A DNA stretch of 64,000 nucleotides from JBKDZR01 sp047971485 (lineage in GTDB: Bacteria > Pseudomonadota > Alphaproteobacteria > Rhodobacterales > Rhodobacteraceae): assembly GCA_047971485.1 (NCBI GenBank), contig JBKDZR010000019.1:8034-72033 (forward strand). Reading direction: 5' to 3'. This document shows positions 33,859 through 42,037 of the stretch, one piece after another (positions within the stretch are counted from its first letter, which is position 1; each line of letters starts with the position of its first letter). Position numbers and translations under genes: made by a program. Below the pieces are notes generated by a model that saw nothing but the letters and a program-made list of their open reading frames with translations, was not told where the DNA came from and did no database searches.

Positions 33859-35732
33859 GCGCTTTTCGCCGACTGACCTTGGCGAATACGGGCGATTAAT
33901 AAAACCAAGGCAGCGGGGGTCATGCCCTCAATGCGAGACGCTTGGGCAATGGAGATAGGGCGATCCTGCGAAAGCTTGGCCTGAATTTCCGCAGACAAGC
34001 CGGAAAGCGCCGCATAATCAAAATCTTCCGGAATGATCAGCTGCTCTTCCTTACGCAACAGTTTGGCATCTTTTTCCTGCCGATCCACATATTTTGCGTA
34101 GAGCGCATCCCGTTCCAACTGAACCTGTATTTCCGGGTTCACATGCCGCAACGTTTCGTCCAGCGTGGCCAGGATCGAAAAGCGAACATCCGGAAATGAC
34201 AAAAGATCATAGCCATTTCGCCGCCCCCCGTCTGCACTGATGTTGATACCACGATCCCGCAAAGCAGATGGCCGAAACTGTGCTGAGCGCAGCAAAGCTG
34301 CGCCTTCTTCCAGCGCTTCGTGCTTTCTGTGATACACCTCAGCGCGCTTAGCGCCCACACAGCCCAAAGCTATCCCAAAGTCGGTCAGCCGTTGATCTGC
34401 ATTATCTGCCCGCAATGAAAGACGAAATTCAGCGCGCGATGTGAACATCCGGTAAGGTTCAGACACACCGCGACTGGTCAGGTCATCAATCATGACACCA
34501 ATATAGCTGTTACTGCGCGAGAACGTGACCGCCTCGTGCCCATGCACCGCCCTTGCGGCATTCAATCCCGCGACAAGCCCTTGTGCAGCGGCTTCTTCAT
34601 ACCCAGTGGTCCCGTTAATTTGCCCGGCAAGATAGAGACCCGGTACAGTCCGCAACTGCAGTGATGAGTTCAAAGCACGTGGATCAATGTAATCATATTC
34701 AATGGCGTAGCCCGGCTGAAGAATTGAAACCTTTTCTAGCCCTGCGATAGAGCGAACATAGCTTTCCTGAACATCCCGAGGTAAAGAAGTTGAAATACCA
34801 TTCGGGTAAACCGTGGGATCATCCAAGCCTTCTGGCTCAAGAAACACCTGATGGCTGATTTTATCCGCAAACCGAACCACCTTGTCTTCAATTGATGGGC
34901 AGTATCGCGGACCAACCCCATCGATCCGGCCACCATACATGGCTGAGCGTGACAGGTTTTTCTCGATAATATCATGTGTTTGCTGGTTTGTGTGGGTAAT
35001 CCCACAACTTACCTGTCGACACGATAACTGCGTCGATAAAAAAGAGAAGAAAGTAGGATCCTCATCGCCAGGCTGCATATCCAGCTTTGCCCAGTCAATC
35101 GTTCGCCCATCCAACCGAGGCGGCGTTCCGGTTTTCAAACGACCCAGTGGCAACCCCATATCACGAAACCGTTGAGAAAGCCCTGTTGCAGATTTCTCGC
35201 CCATCCGGCCAGCAGGATAAGAGTCCTCGCCGATATGAATCATCCCGCCCAGGAATGTACCTGTGGTGACGATAACGGTACGACACGGAACCCTACTGTC
35301 ATCAGCCAAGACAACATGGTCAATGCCACTTTCTGACAAGGCAATATCGACAACCTCACCTTCGATAATCGTCAGGTTCGGTGTCGCGTCGAGTCGGCGA
35401 GTCATCTCATGCCGATAACGCCGACGATCAGATTGGGCACGCGGCCCTTGTACCGCCGGACCCTTGCGACGATTAAGCAAACGAAATTGGATGCCAGCGT
35501 AATCCGCCACACAGCCCATAAGGCCATCCAGAGCATCAATCTCACGGACCAAATGGCCTTTGCCCAACCCACCAATCGCTGGGTTGCAAGACATGACCCC
35601 TGCTGAATCCGCCCTTAACGTGACCAGTGCAACAGAAACACCCATACGAGCCGCTGCATGGGCTGCTTCGCATCCAGCATGGCCAGCACCAATGACAAGA
35701 ACATCGAAACCGTTTTGTTTCACGTGAAACAC
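33855..35732 (-). CDS. mnmG: tRNA uridine-5-carboxymethylaminomethyl modification enzyme MnmG
   Basis: FAD-dependent partner of MnmE that modifies U34 of certain tRNAs. At 625 residues, with the FAD motif VLVIGAGHAGCEAAHAAARMG near the N-terminus, NPAIGGLGKGHLVREIDALDG, LKTGTPPR with the Cys-containing region after it, and the GidA C-terminal helices. The start is one of two GTG codons. GTG 35732 gives MFHVKQ; GTG 35723 has an ideal AGGAG spacing of eight bases and gives MKQ. The parS palindrome spans both. Three bases separate it from mnmE. The gene is visibly less GC-rich (about 50 percent in a sampled line) than the window average. Confidence 0.96.
   Translation of the reverse strand: MFHVKQNGFDVLVIGAGHAGCEAAHAAARMGVSVALVTLRADSAGVMSCNPAIGGLGKGHLVREIDALDGLMGCVADYAGIQFRLLNRRKGPAVQGPRAQSDRRRYRHEMTRRLDATPNLTIIEGEVVDIALSESGIDHVVLADDSRVPCRTVIVTTGTFLGGMIHIGEDSYPAGRMGEKSATGLSQRFRDMGLPLGRLKTGTPPRLDGRTIDWAKLDMQPGDEDPTFFSFLSTQLSCRQVSCGITHTNQQTHDIIEKNLSRSAMYGGRIDGVGPRYCPSIEDKVVRFADKISHQVFLEPEGLDDPTVYPNGISTSLPRDVQESYVRSIAGLEKVSILQPGYAIEYDYIDPRALNSSLQLRTVPGLYLAGQINGTTGYEEAAAQGLVAGLNAARAVHGHEAVTFSRSNSYIGVMIDDLTSRGVSEPYRMFTSRAEFRLSLRADNADQRLTDFGIALGCVGAKRAEVYHRKHEALEEGAALLRSAQFRPSALRDRGINISADGGRRNGYDLLSFPDVRFSILATLDETLRHVNPEIQVQLERDALYAKYVDRQEKDAKLLRKEEQLIIPEDFDYAALSGLSAEIQAKLSQDRPISIAQASRIEGMTPAALVLLIARIRQGQSAKSA
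35716..35731. other. parS: parS site (over the mnmG start)
   Basis: Third perfect TGTTTCACGTGAAACA. It overlaps the mnmG translation start region, so ParB binding could also affect transcription through this junction (inference). Confidence 0.93.
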
Positions 35733-35735
35733 TCC

Positions 35736-37022
35736 TCACTTGCCCAGGCAAAAGCTTCGAAAGATCTCATCCAATACGTGTTCCACATCAATCCGGCCAA
35801 CCAGTGCATCCAGCGCAAGGACCGATTGACGAAGTGCTTCAGCCGCAAATTCGGCTCGATCTTGACCCGCTTCTATCTCGGATCGGGCTGATTCCAAAAG
35901 GGTCGCCGTCTTTGCTATGGCAATTCTATGCCGTTCATGAACCGCACTGCCTGCATGAGAGGCACGCGCTGCCAGAATTCGACACACATCGGCAACCAGG
36001 CGGTCAACACCCCGTCCGGTTAACCCTGAAACGGCAGCAATGTTCCCTTGCAAAAGATCCGCTTTACCCTGCAACACCAGATCATCCTTTTGCAAATCAA
36101 GCTGATCAGGGACAGATCCATCCGTCAAAACGATTCTCAGATCCGCTGATTCTGCCCGTTTCAACGCCCGATCGATCCCCATGGCTTCAACATGATCTTC
36201 GGTTTGGCGCAGCCCCGCAGTGTCGAGAAAAGTCACTGGCAAGCCGTTAAGATCCATACGGACCTCGATCACATCCCGTGTTGTTCCTGCGATATCTGAG
36301 GTCAACGCCGCATCACGACCGGCTAACATATTGAGAAGTGTTGATTTTCCAATATTTGGTGGCCCAAGAATAGCCACTTCAAAACCATCCCGGATCCGTT
36401 CCGCAACTTTTTGGCCCGCCAGATCATGATGCAATCCGGCCTCAACCTGCTCAATAAGGTCCAGAACCTCTGGCCCGACATCCACTGGGACCTCTTCATC
36501 GGCAAAATCGATCGTAGCTTCAAGCAAGGCCATTGCGCGGATCAAACACTTTCGCCAAATCTCAACACGCTGCCCCAATTCACCAGACAGCAATCGCAGG
36601 GCCTGACGCCGTTGCTCTTCCGTCTCGGCCTCGATCAAATCAGCCAGGCCCTCAACCTCGGTCAGGTCAAGGCAGCCATTATCCAAGGCCCGCCGGGTGA
36701 ATTCACCTGGCTCGGCCAGCCGACATCCCGGTTGATCAGACAGAACCTGAAGCATTGCCTGTACCACAGCGCGGCTGCCATGGAGATGAAATTCGACGAC
36801 ATCCTCACCGGTAAAACTGGCCCCGGCCTGAAAATAAACGCACAACGCCTGGTCCAGATGCAGCCCATCCGGATCCGTCAAGGTTACCAAGCTGGCAATG
36901 CGCGGTCGTGTCAGACGCCCCGCCAAGGCCCGCAAAACCGATTGCGCAGCAGGTCCGGATACGCGCATGACAGAAACGCCAGCTTTTCCCTGTGCCGAAG
37001 CAAGGGCGTATATTGTATCCAT
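35736..37022 (-). CDS. mnmE: tRNA modification GTPase MnmE (TrmE), with altered G4 motif
   Basis: A 428-residue GTPase that works with MnmG on U34 of tRNA. The N-terminal formyl-THF-binding-like domain contains GEDVVEFHLHGS. The G domain has G1 GPPNIGKST (220-228), G2 in DIAGTTRD (243-250) and G3 DTAGLR (267-272). The C-terminus ends FRSFCLGK, keeping the family's essential cysteine. The G4 motif, normally NKxD, reads GKAD here (319-322, codons 36057-36068), so the guanine-contacting Asn is Gly. It starts at ATG 37022, 19 bases after rho, and is probably in the same operon. Confidence 0.94.
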   Translation of the reverse strand: MDTIYALASAQGKAGVSVMRVSGPAAQSVLRALAGRLTRPRIASLVTLTDPDGLHLDQALCVYFQAGASFTGEDVVEFHLHGSRAVVQAMLQVLSDQPGCRLAEPGEFTRRALDNGCLDLTEVEGLADLIEAETEEQRRQALRLLSGELGQRVEIWRKCLIRAMALLEATIDFADEEVPVDVGPEVLDLIEQVEAGLHHDLAGQKVAERIRDGFEVAILGPPNIGKSTLLNMLAGRDAALTSDIAGTTRDVIEVRMDLNGLPVTFLDTAGLRQTEDHVEAMGIDRALKRAESADLRIVLTDGSVPDQLDLQKDDLVLQGKADLLQGNIAAVSGLTGRGVDRLVADVCRILAARASHAGSAVHERHRIAIAKTATLLESARSEIEAGQDRAEFAAEALRQSVLALDALVGRIDVEHVLDEIFRSFCLGK

Positions 37023-37041
37023 AACCTATAAATACACTATA

Positions 37042-38325
37042 TCAGGTGTTCATAGAATCGAAGAACTCGGCATTGGTCTTGGTCTGCTTCAATTTTGACA
37101 GCAGGAATTCAACCGCATCCGTGGTTCCCATCGGGTTCAGGATCCGCCGCAAAACAAAGGTTTTCTGCAAATCGCCTTTATCTGTCAGCAGGTCTTCCTT
37201 ACGAGTACCAGATTTCAGGATGTCAATCGCCGGGAAGACACGCTTGTCGGCAACCTTACGATCCAGAACGATTTCCGAGTTCCCGGTACCTTTGAATTCT
37301 TCGAAAATCACCTCATCCATCCGGCTGCCTGTGTCGATCAGTGCCGTTGCGATGATCGTCAGGGACCCACCCTCTTCAATGTTCCGAGCCGCCCCGAAGA
37401 AGCGCTTGGGGCGTTGCAGCGCATTGGCATCAACACCACCGGTCAAAACCTTGCCCGATGACGGAACCGTCGTGTTGTAGGCACGGCCCAAACGGGTGAT
37501 CGAATCAAGCAGGATCACCACATCCCGCTTGTGTTCAACCAGACGTTTGGCCTTTTCGATCACCATTTCTGACACGGCAACATGGCGCGAAGCAGGTTCA
37601 TCAAATGTCGATGAGATCACCTCACCCTTCACCGAACGTTGCATGTCGGTGACTTCTTCAGGCCGTTCATCGATCAGAAGAACGATCAGATAGCATTCAG
37701 GATGGTTTTTTTCGATCGAATTCGCGATGTTTTGCAGCAACACCGTCTTCCCCGTACGCGGGGGTGCAACAATCAGGCTGCGCTGACCCTTCCCGATGGG
37801 CGCAACCAGATCAATGATCCGGGCCGAGCGGTCGCGGATGGTCGGATCCTCGATCTCCATCTTCAGCCGCTCGTCGGGATAAAGCGGCGTAAGGTTATCG
37901 AAATTGATTTTGTGGCGCGCGCGCTCAGGGTCTTCGAAGTTGATCTTCGTGACCTTGGTCATGCAAAAATAGCGTTCATTCTCGCGCGGGGCCTGGATCA
38001 CGCCGTCGATCGTGTCCCCGGTGCGCAGGCTGAACTGTCTGATTGTTTCAGGAGAAACGTAAATATCATCTGGACCAGGAAGATAGTTCGCTTCCGGTGA
38101 ACGCAGAAATCCGAATCCGTCCTGGAGCACCTCAAGCACCCCATCACCAGAGATTTCCCAGCCTTCCTCTGCCCGCTCGCGCAGGATCTGGAACATCATC
38201 TCGCCCTTGCGCATGGTCGAGGCGTTCTCGATTTCAAGCTCTTCGGCCATGGCAAGCAGATTTTTGGGGCTTTTCCCCTTCAGATCGGCCAGATTCAGCT
38301 TTTCCTGGGTCACGGCTATATTCAT
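37042..38325 (-). CDS. rho: Transcription termination factor Rho
   Basis: Hexameric RNA helicase that terminates transcription. The 427-residue sequence shows the N-terminal LADLKGKSPKNLLAMAEELE, the cold-shock-like RNA-binding domain (GVLEVLQDGFGFLRS, YVSPETIRQFSLRTGD), Walker A VAPPRTGKTVLLQNIA, Walker B with LLIDERPEEVTDM, and the Q/R-loop region. ATG 38325 has GGAG four bases upstream. A weak 5-bp hairpin (38341-38355) sits in the leader, which might matter for autoregulation. Located on the leading strand to the left of the predicted origin. Confidence 0.97.
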   Translation of the reverse strand: MNIAVTQEKLNLADLKGKSPKNLLAMAEELEIENASTMRKGEMMFQILRERAEEGWEISGDGVLEVLQDGFGFLRSPEANYLPGPDDIYVSPETIRQFSLRTGDTIDGVIQAPRENERYFCMTKVTKINFEDPERARHKINFDNLTPLYPDERLKMEIEDPTIRDRSARIIDLVAPIGKGQRSLIVAPPRTGKTVLLQNIANSIEKNHPECYLIVLLIDERPEEVTDMQRSVKGEVISSTFDEPASRHVAVSEMVIEKAKRLVEHKRDVVILLDSITRLGRAYNTTVPSSGKVLTGGVDANALQRPKRFFGAARNIEEGGSLTIIATALIDTGSRMDEVIFEEFKGTGNSEIVLDRKVADKRVFPAIDILKSGTRKEDLLTDKGDLQKTFVLRRILNPMGTTDAVEFLLSKLKQTKTNAEFFDSMNT

Positions 38326-38440
38326 CGAACTCCACGCAGCCGGCCTGTTTGGCCGCTCGTCTCACACTTCATGGGAAATCACGCGGACGGACGCCCGACC
38401 TTGGGTTGATACGGGTCCCTGACCAACGAGTCAATCTTTC

Positions 38441-38896
38441 TCAGAAAGGGCGGGCAATCACCGAGATCACGATGACGATCAACAGCAAAGTCGGCAGTTC
38501 ATTCATCATCCGGTAAGTTCGACCGGTTAGCCTGTTCCTGTCAGCAGCCAAATCCTTTCTGCGCCGCGCCAACCAATGGTGGAACCAGCTCATGCCCAGG
38601 ATGCCAGCGGCCTTCGTCCAGGGCCAGATCGCGCCCCAGTCCAGGATTCCGGGGGTCAGAACAAGCATCAGTCCGAAAACCCAGGTTGCGATCATGGCAG
38701 GGTTCATGATTGCCCGCAGAAGCCGGATTTCCATGGTTTCGAACAACGCGGTGGTTTCGGCCCCGATCTGCGTAACCCGTTCAACATGGTAAACGTATAA
38801 CCTGGGCAGATAGAACAAACCTGCCATCCACGCGATCACCGAGATCACATGAAGAGATTTGATCCAAGGATAGTAGTCGATCAGCAGGTTGGTCAT
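38441..38896 (-). CDS. hemJ: Protoporphyrinogen IX oxidase HemJ (UPF0093)
   Basis: A 151-residue inner-membrane protein with four membrane segments. HemJ oxidises protoporphyrinogen IX to protoporphyrin IX in many alphaproteobacteria and cyanobacteria. The conserved block WIKSLHVISVIAWMAGLFYLPRLYVYH near residues 10-36 contains the essential histidine, and IMNPAMIATWVFG and SWFHHWLARRRK follow. ATG 38896 has AAGGA six bases upstream, which excludes the ORF start at 38920. It is the first gene to the left of the predicted oriC. Confidence 0.92.
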   Translation of the reverse strand: MTNLLIDYYPWIKSLHVISVIAWMAGLFYLPRLYVYHVERVTQIGAETTALFETMEIRLLRAIMNPAMIATWVFGLMLVLTPGILDWGAIWPWTKAAGILGMSWFHHWLARRRKDLAADRNRLTGRTYRMMNELPTLLLIVIVISVIARPF

Positions 38897-39103
38897 CTCG
38901 ATCCTTTCAAGTCTGAACAAAAAATAAAAATATAAGAAAAGAAAAGATGTGGTTGTTATAGATCCTGTGGATGACTTGAATCATTGGGTTGCTCACAGAA
39001 AAACCCACTGGGGACAATCCCGGGCCATTTTTGGCATTGGCTGGATGTGTAAAGAAAATATCATATATTTCAATAGGAAAGCAGATGAAGTTTAACAACG
39101 TCC

Positions 39104-39112
39104 TGTGGATAA
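39104..39112 (-). promoter_or_regulatory. Perfect DnaA box
   Basis: TGTGGATAA, the reverse complement of the consensus TTATCCACA. It is part of a longer CCTGTGGA motif that also occurs at 38964 and 39171, spaced 138 and 69 bases apart. Confidence 0.8.
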
Positions 39113-39238
39113 CTCACGGGATAGTTGTTTTGCTTTCCTTCCGTACACAGTGCTGTGTCATGGATTGTCCCCTGTGGAGGATCGTCTCACGGAATGGGGG
39201 AAAGTGGCGTGGGGCATGGGGGCTTGTCGGCGGGGCCG

Positions 39239-39257
39239 GATCAGTCCACTACTGATC
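39239..39257. repeat. Inverted repeat inside predicted oriC
   Basis: GATCAGT-CCACT-ACTGATC, perfect 7-bp arms, 38 bases before the maf start. It could be a protein-binding site of the origin or a promoter element for maf. No known consensus was matched. Confidence 0.5.
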
Positions 39258-39294
39258 AACCCGTTGCCGGCAAGTCATTCACAGGGTTGTCCAC

Positions 39295-39894
39295 ATGCCG
39301 CATCCGATCGTTCTGGCCTCTGGCTCTGAAATCCGGGCACAACTGTTGCGGTCTGCCGGGGTGATGGTTGAAACGGCTCGGCCCCGGGTCGATGAAGAGG
39401 CGGTGAAGCGGTCAATGGTGGCCGAAGGGGCCCTGCCCCGCGATATCACCGACGCCCTTGCCGAGATGAAGGCCCGCAAGATTTCGGAACGTTATCCTGA
39501 TGCTTTGGTCATTGGATGTGATCAAGTTATTGATTTTAAAAAAGAAATATTATCAAAATCGGATTCACCTGCGGCCGCACGGGATCAGTTGGCCCTGCTG
39601 AGCGGCCAGACGCATGCCCTGCTATCCGCCGCTGTGATCTGTCAGGCTGGTCGCCCTCTCTGGCGCCATGTCGGCGTGGCCCGGCTGACCATGAGGGTGC
39701 TGTCGGATGCCTATCTGGATGCGTATATCCAACGAAACTGGGACAGCATTCGCCATTCCGTCGGGGCCTATAAGCTGGAAGAAGAAGGTGTGCGCCTGTT
39801 TTCGCGCATTGAGGGCGATTACTGGACGATTCTAGGGATACCGCTGCTTGAACTGCTGTCTTACCTGACCCTGAGAAAGGAAATCGACGGATGA
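39295..39894 (+). CDS. maf: Maf/YceF-family nucleotide pyrophosphatase
   Basis: A 199-residue house-cleaning pyrophosphatase that hydrolyses modified or non-canonical nucleoside triphosphates. The N-terminus PIVLASGSEIRAQLL has the family's SxSxxR loop. VIGCDQVIDF supplies the catalytic Asp, and the C-terminal half has IEGDYWTILGIPLLELL. The first base of the ATG belongs to the last DnaA box of the predicted origin. The stop overlaps aroE by four bases. First gene to the right of oriC. Confidence 0.93.
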   Translation: MPHPIVLASGSEIRAQLLRSAGVMVETARPRVDEEAVKRSMVAEGALPRDITDALAEMKARKISERYPDALVIGCDQVIDFKKEILSKSDSPAAARDQLALLSGQTHALLSAAVICQAGRPLWRHVGVARLTMRVLSDAYLDAYIQRNWDSIRHSVGAYKLEEEGVRLFSRIEGDYWTILGIPLLELLSYLTLRKEIDG

Positions 39895-40724
39895 CCAAAG
39901 TGGGCATTCCTCTCGCCGGCGTGATCGGTGATCCGGTGTCTCACAGCCGCTCGCCCCGGTTGCATGCGCATTGGCTGGGCAGATGCGGGTTGAATGGTCA
40001 TTACGTACCGTTACCGGTGGCTGCACGAGACCTGGAAATGGTGTTGCAGGCCCTGCCCCGCGCGGGGTTTGTCGGGGTCAACATCACCGTTCCCCATAAG
40101 GAGGCTGTGCTGGACCTGGCCGATAACGTGACCAGCGTGGCGCGGCGGATCGGGGCGGCCAACACCCTTACCTTTCGTCCCGATGGTCGGATTCATGCCG
40201 ATAATACCGATGCCTTTGGTTTCTCCCAGTCGCTGCGTCAGGCGGTGCCGGACTGGAAACCGAAGGCCGGGCCGGTCACTGTTTTCGGCGCGGGGGGCGC
40301 GGCGCGTGCGGTTCTGGTTGCGCTGATCGACAAGGGGGTGCCAGATATCCGGTTGCTCAACCGTACGCGTGAACGGGCCGAGGCGCTGGCGCGGCACATT
40401 GGTGGGCCGATAACCGTGCATGACTGGGATGATGCCCCGGCGATGGTTGCCGACAGCGATATGGTGGTGAATACCACCTCGCTTGGCATGGTCGGCCAAC
40501 CGCCGTTTCCGGATATCCTGACGACGCTTCGACCCGGGACGATTGCCACCGATATCGTTTATACGCCGCTTGAGACGCCCTTCCTGCTGGCGGCTGCCCG
40601 GCAGGGCGCGCGGACAGTTGATGGTCTGGGCATGTTGCTGCATCAGGCTGTTCCGGGATTTGAGCGGTGGTTTGGCGCCCTGCCCGAGGTCGATGCGGCA
40701 ACCCGGGCCGCCGCACTCGGATGA
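39891..40724 (+). CDS. aroE: Shikimate dehydrogenase
   Basis: NADP-dependent reduction of 3-dehydroshikimate in aromatic amino acid synthesis. At 277 residues with substrate motifs GDPVSHSRSPRLHAHWL (about 13-29), NITVPHK (catalytic Lys about 70) and ADNTD (Asp about 107). The Rossmann part has VTVFGAGGAARAVLVAL, and the end reads DGLGMLLHQAVPGFERWFG. Coupled by ATGA overlaps to maf before it and coaE after it. Confidence 0.96.
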   Translation: MTKVGIPLAGVIGDPVSHSRSPRLHAHWLGRCGLNGHYVPLPVAARDLEMVLQALPRAGFVGVNITVPHKEAVLDLADNVTSVARRIGAANTLTFRPDGRIHADNTDAFGFSQSLRQAVPDWKPKAGPVTVFGAGGAARAVLVALIDKGVPDIRLLNRTRERAEALARHIGGPITVHDWDDAPAMVADSDMVVNTTSLGMVGQPPFPDILTTLRPGTIATDIVYTPLETPFLLAAARQGARTVDGLGMLLHQAVPGFERWFGALPEVDAATRAAALG

Positions 40725-41314
40725 CGCGGCCCTTCGTACTGGGCCTGACCGGATCGGTGGGCATGGGCAAGTCGACCACGGCGGGCCTGTTCGCGCAGGC
40801 CGGTTGTGCGGTCTGGGATGCCGATGCCGCCGTTCATCGGCTTTACGAACCCGGTGGGGCGGCAGTGGCCCCAATCGGTCGGCTTTGCCCCCAGGCGGTG
40901 GTCGATGGCGGGATTAGCCGGCCGGCGCTGAAGGCGTGGATGGCGCGGGATCCCGGCGCCTTGCAGGCGATCGAAGCCGTGGTCCATCCCCTGGTTCAGG
41001 CCGATCGTGCGGCTTTCCTGGCCGGGGCCACGGCGGATATCGTAGTTCTGGACGTGCCGCTGCTGTTCGAGATTGGCAGCGTGGCCGAGACTGACGCCGT
41101 GGTTGTCGTTACTGCCCCGCCCGAGGTTCAGCGTGCACGTGTCCTCGCCCGTCCGGGCATGACCGAGGCCCATCTTGATGCCATCCTTGCCAAACAGATG
41201 CCGGATGCGGAAAAGAGGAAGCGCGCGGATTACCTTGTCGAGACCACGACGGTCGCGGCTGCCCAAAGCGCCGTCAACGCCATCGTAAATGAAATCAGGG
41301 CCCGGCATGCGTGA
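40721..41314 (+). CDS. coaE: Dephospho-CoA kinase
   Basis: Final step of coenzyme A synthesis. 197 residues from ATG 40721, which overlaps aroE by four bases. P-loop GSVGMGKST (11-19), then WDADAAVHRLY, HPLVQADRAAFL and VLDVPLLFEIG, all typical CoaE blocks. The longer frame from 40667 is rejected because it is out of keeping with family length. It ends eight bases into dnaQ. Confidence 0.96.
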   Translation: MTRPFVLGLTGSVGMGKSTTAGLFAQAGCAVWDADAAVHRLYEPGGAAVAPIGRLCPQAVVDGGISRPALKAWMARDPGALQAIEAVVHPLVQADRAAFLAGATADIVVLDVPLLFEIGSVAETDAVVVVTAPPEVQRARVLARPGMTEAHLDAILAKQMPDAEKRKRADYLVETTTVAAAQSAVNAIVNEIRARHA

Positions 41315-42002
41315 GATTGTTCTTGATACGGAAACAACTGGCTTCGATCCGTTTTCCGGTGACCGGATCGTTGAAATCGGTGGGGTGGAACTGTTCAACC
41401 ACATGCCCACCGGCAAGACCTATCATCAATATATCAACCCCCAGCGGGACATGCCCGAAGAGGCGCTGGCCGTGCACGGGATCACTGAGGAATTTTTGGC
41501 CGACAAGCCGGTTTTCGCCAAGATCGCGCAGGATTTCATTGATTTTGTCGGCGATGCGCGGCTGGTGATCCATAACGCCGCCTTTGATATGAAATTCCTG
41601 AATGCGGAACTGGGCTGGGTGGGGTTGCCCACCCTGCCCGACAGCCAGGCGCTGGATACGCTGAACCTGGCGCGCCGGAAATTTCCCGGGTCACCGGCCA
41701 CACTGGATGCGTTGTGCCGCCGTTTCGGGATCGACAATTCCGCGCGGGAAAAGCACGGGGCGCTGCTCGATTCCGAGATTCTGGCCGAAGTTTACCTGGA
41801 ACTGATCGGTGGCCGCCAGCCTGGGTTGGTTCTGACCGCCAGCCGTCAGGATACTGCGGGTGGAGACACCGCAGCCTGGCGTCCCCGGCCCCGCCCCCAG
41901 CCCTTGCCGGCGCGGATTACCGAGACGGAAAAGGCGGCCCATGCCGCCTTTGTCGAGACCCTGGGCCCCGAGTGTCAGTGGCGGCGTTTTCAGCCGGACT
42001 GA
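41307..42002 (+). CDS. dnaQ: DNA polymerase III epsilon subunit (proofreading 3'-5' exonuclease)
   Basis: 231 residues. DEDDh exonuclease motifs: ExoI VLDTETTGFD (about 5-14), ExoII around VIHNAAFDMKFLNAEL, and ExoIII with the KHGALLDSEILAEVY histidine and aspartate. The C-terminal tail (about 180-231) would contact the polymerase. ATG 41307 lies eight bases inside coaE. The coaE-dnaQ coupling beside the origin is conserved in this group. Confidence 0.96.
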   Translation: MREIVLDTETTGFDPFSGDRIVEIGGVELFNHMPTGKTYHQYINPQRDMPEEALAVHGITEEFLADKPVFAKIAQDFIDFVGDARLVIHNAAFDMKFLNAELGWVGLPTLPDSQALDTLNLARRKFPGSPATLDALCRRFGIDNSAREKHGALLDSEILAEVYLELIGGRQPGLVLTASRQDTAGGDTAAWRPRPRPQPLPARITETEKAAHAAFVETLGPECQWRRFQPD

Positions 42003-42017
42003 GCACCGCCGGGCACG

Positions 42018-42034
42018 GGGTTTTGTGAAAACCC
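42018..42034. terminator. Bidirectional terminator between dnaQ and secB
   Basis: GGGTTTT / AAAACCC, perfect 7-bp stem with a 3-base loop, 15 bases past dnaQ and 3 bases past secB. The stem itself provides T-rich 3' arms in both directions. Confidence 0.6.
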
Positions 42035-42037
42035 GGA

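Larger units (their letters stand above)
38897..39294. other. Predicted chromosomal replication origin (oriC)
   Basis: A 398-bp non-coding, AT-rich stretch. It has a perfect DnaA box TGTGGATAA (39104-39112), one-mismatch boxes TGTGGATGA (38966-38974) and TTGTCCACA (39287-39295), and two-mismatch sites at 39009-39017, 39173-39181 and 39275-39283. Two A/T-rich tracts (38918-38946 and 39051-39080) could unwind. An IHF-like site with one mismatch lies at 38979-38991. Genes on both sides run outward (hemJ-rho-mnmEG-rsmG-parAB left, maf-aroE-coaE-dnaQ right), and three parS sites lie within 6 kb. This gene setting is the known origin context in alphaproteobacteria. Confidence 0.8.

Noticed and set aside
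38044..38059. parS-like sequence inside rho
   Set aside because: 13 of 16 matches but the central CACGTG core is broken. Probably chance.
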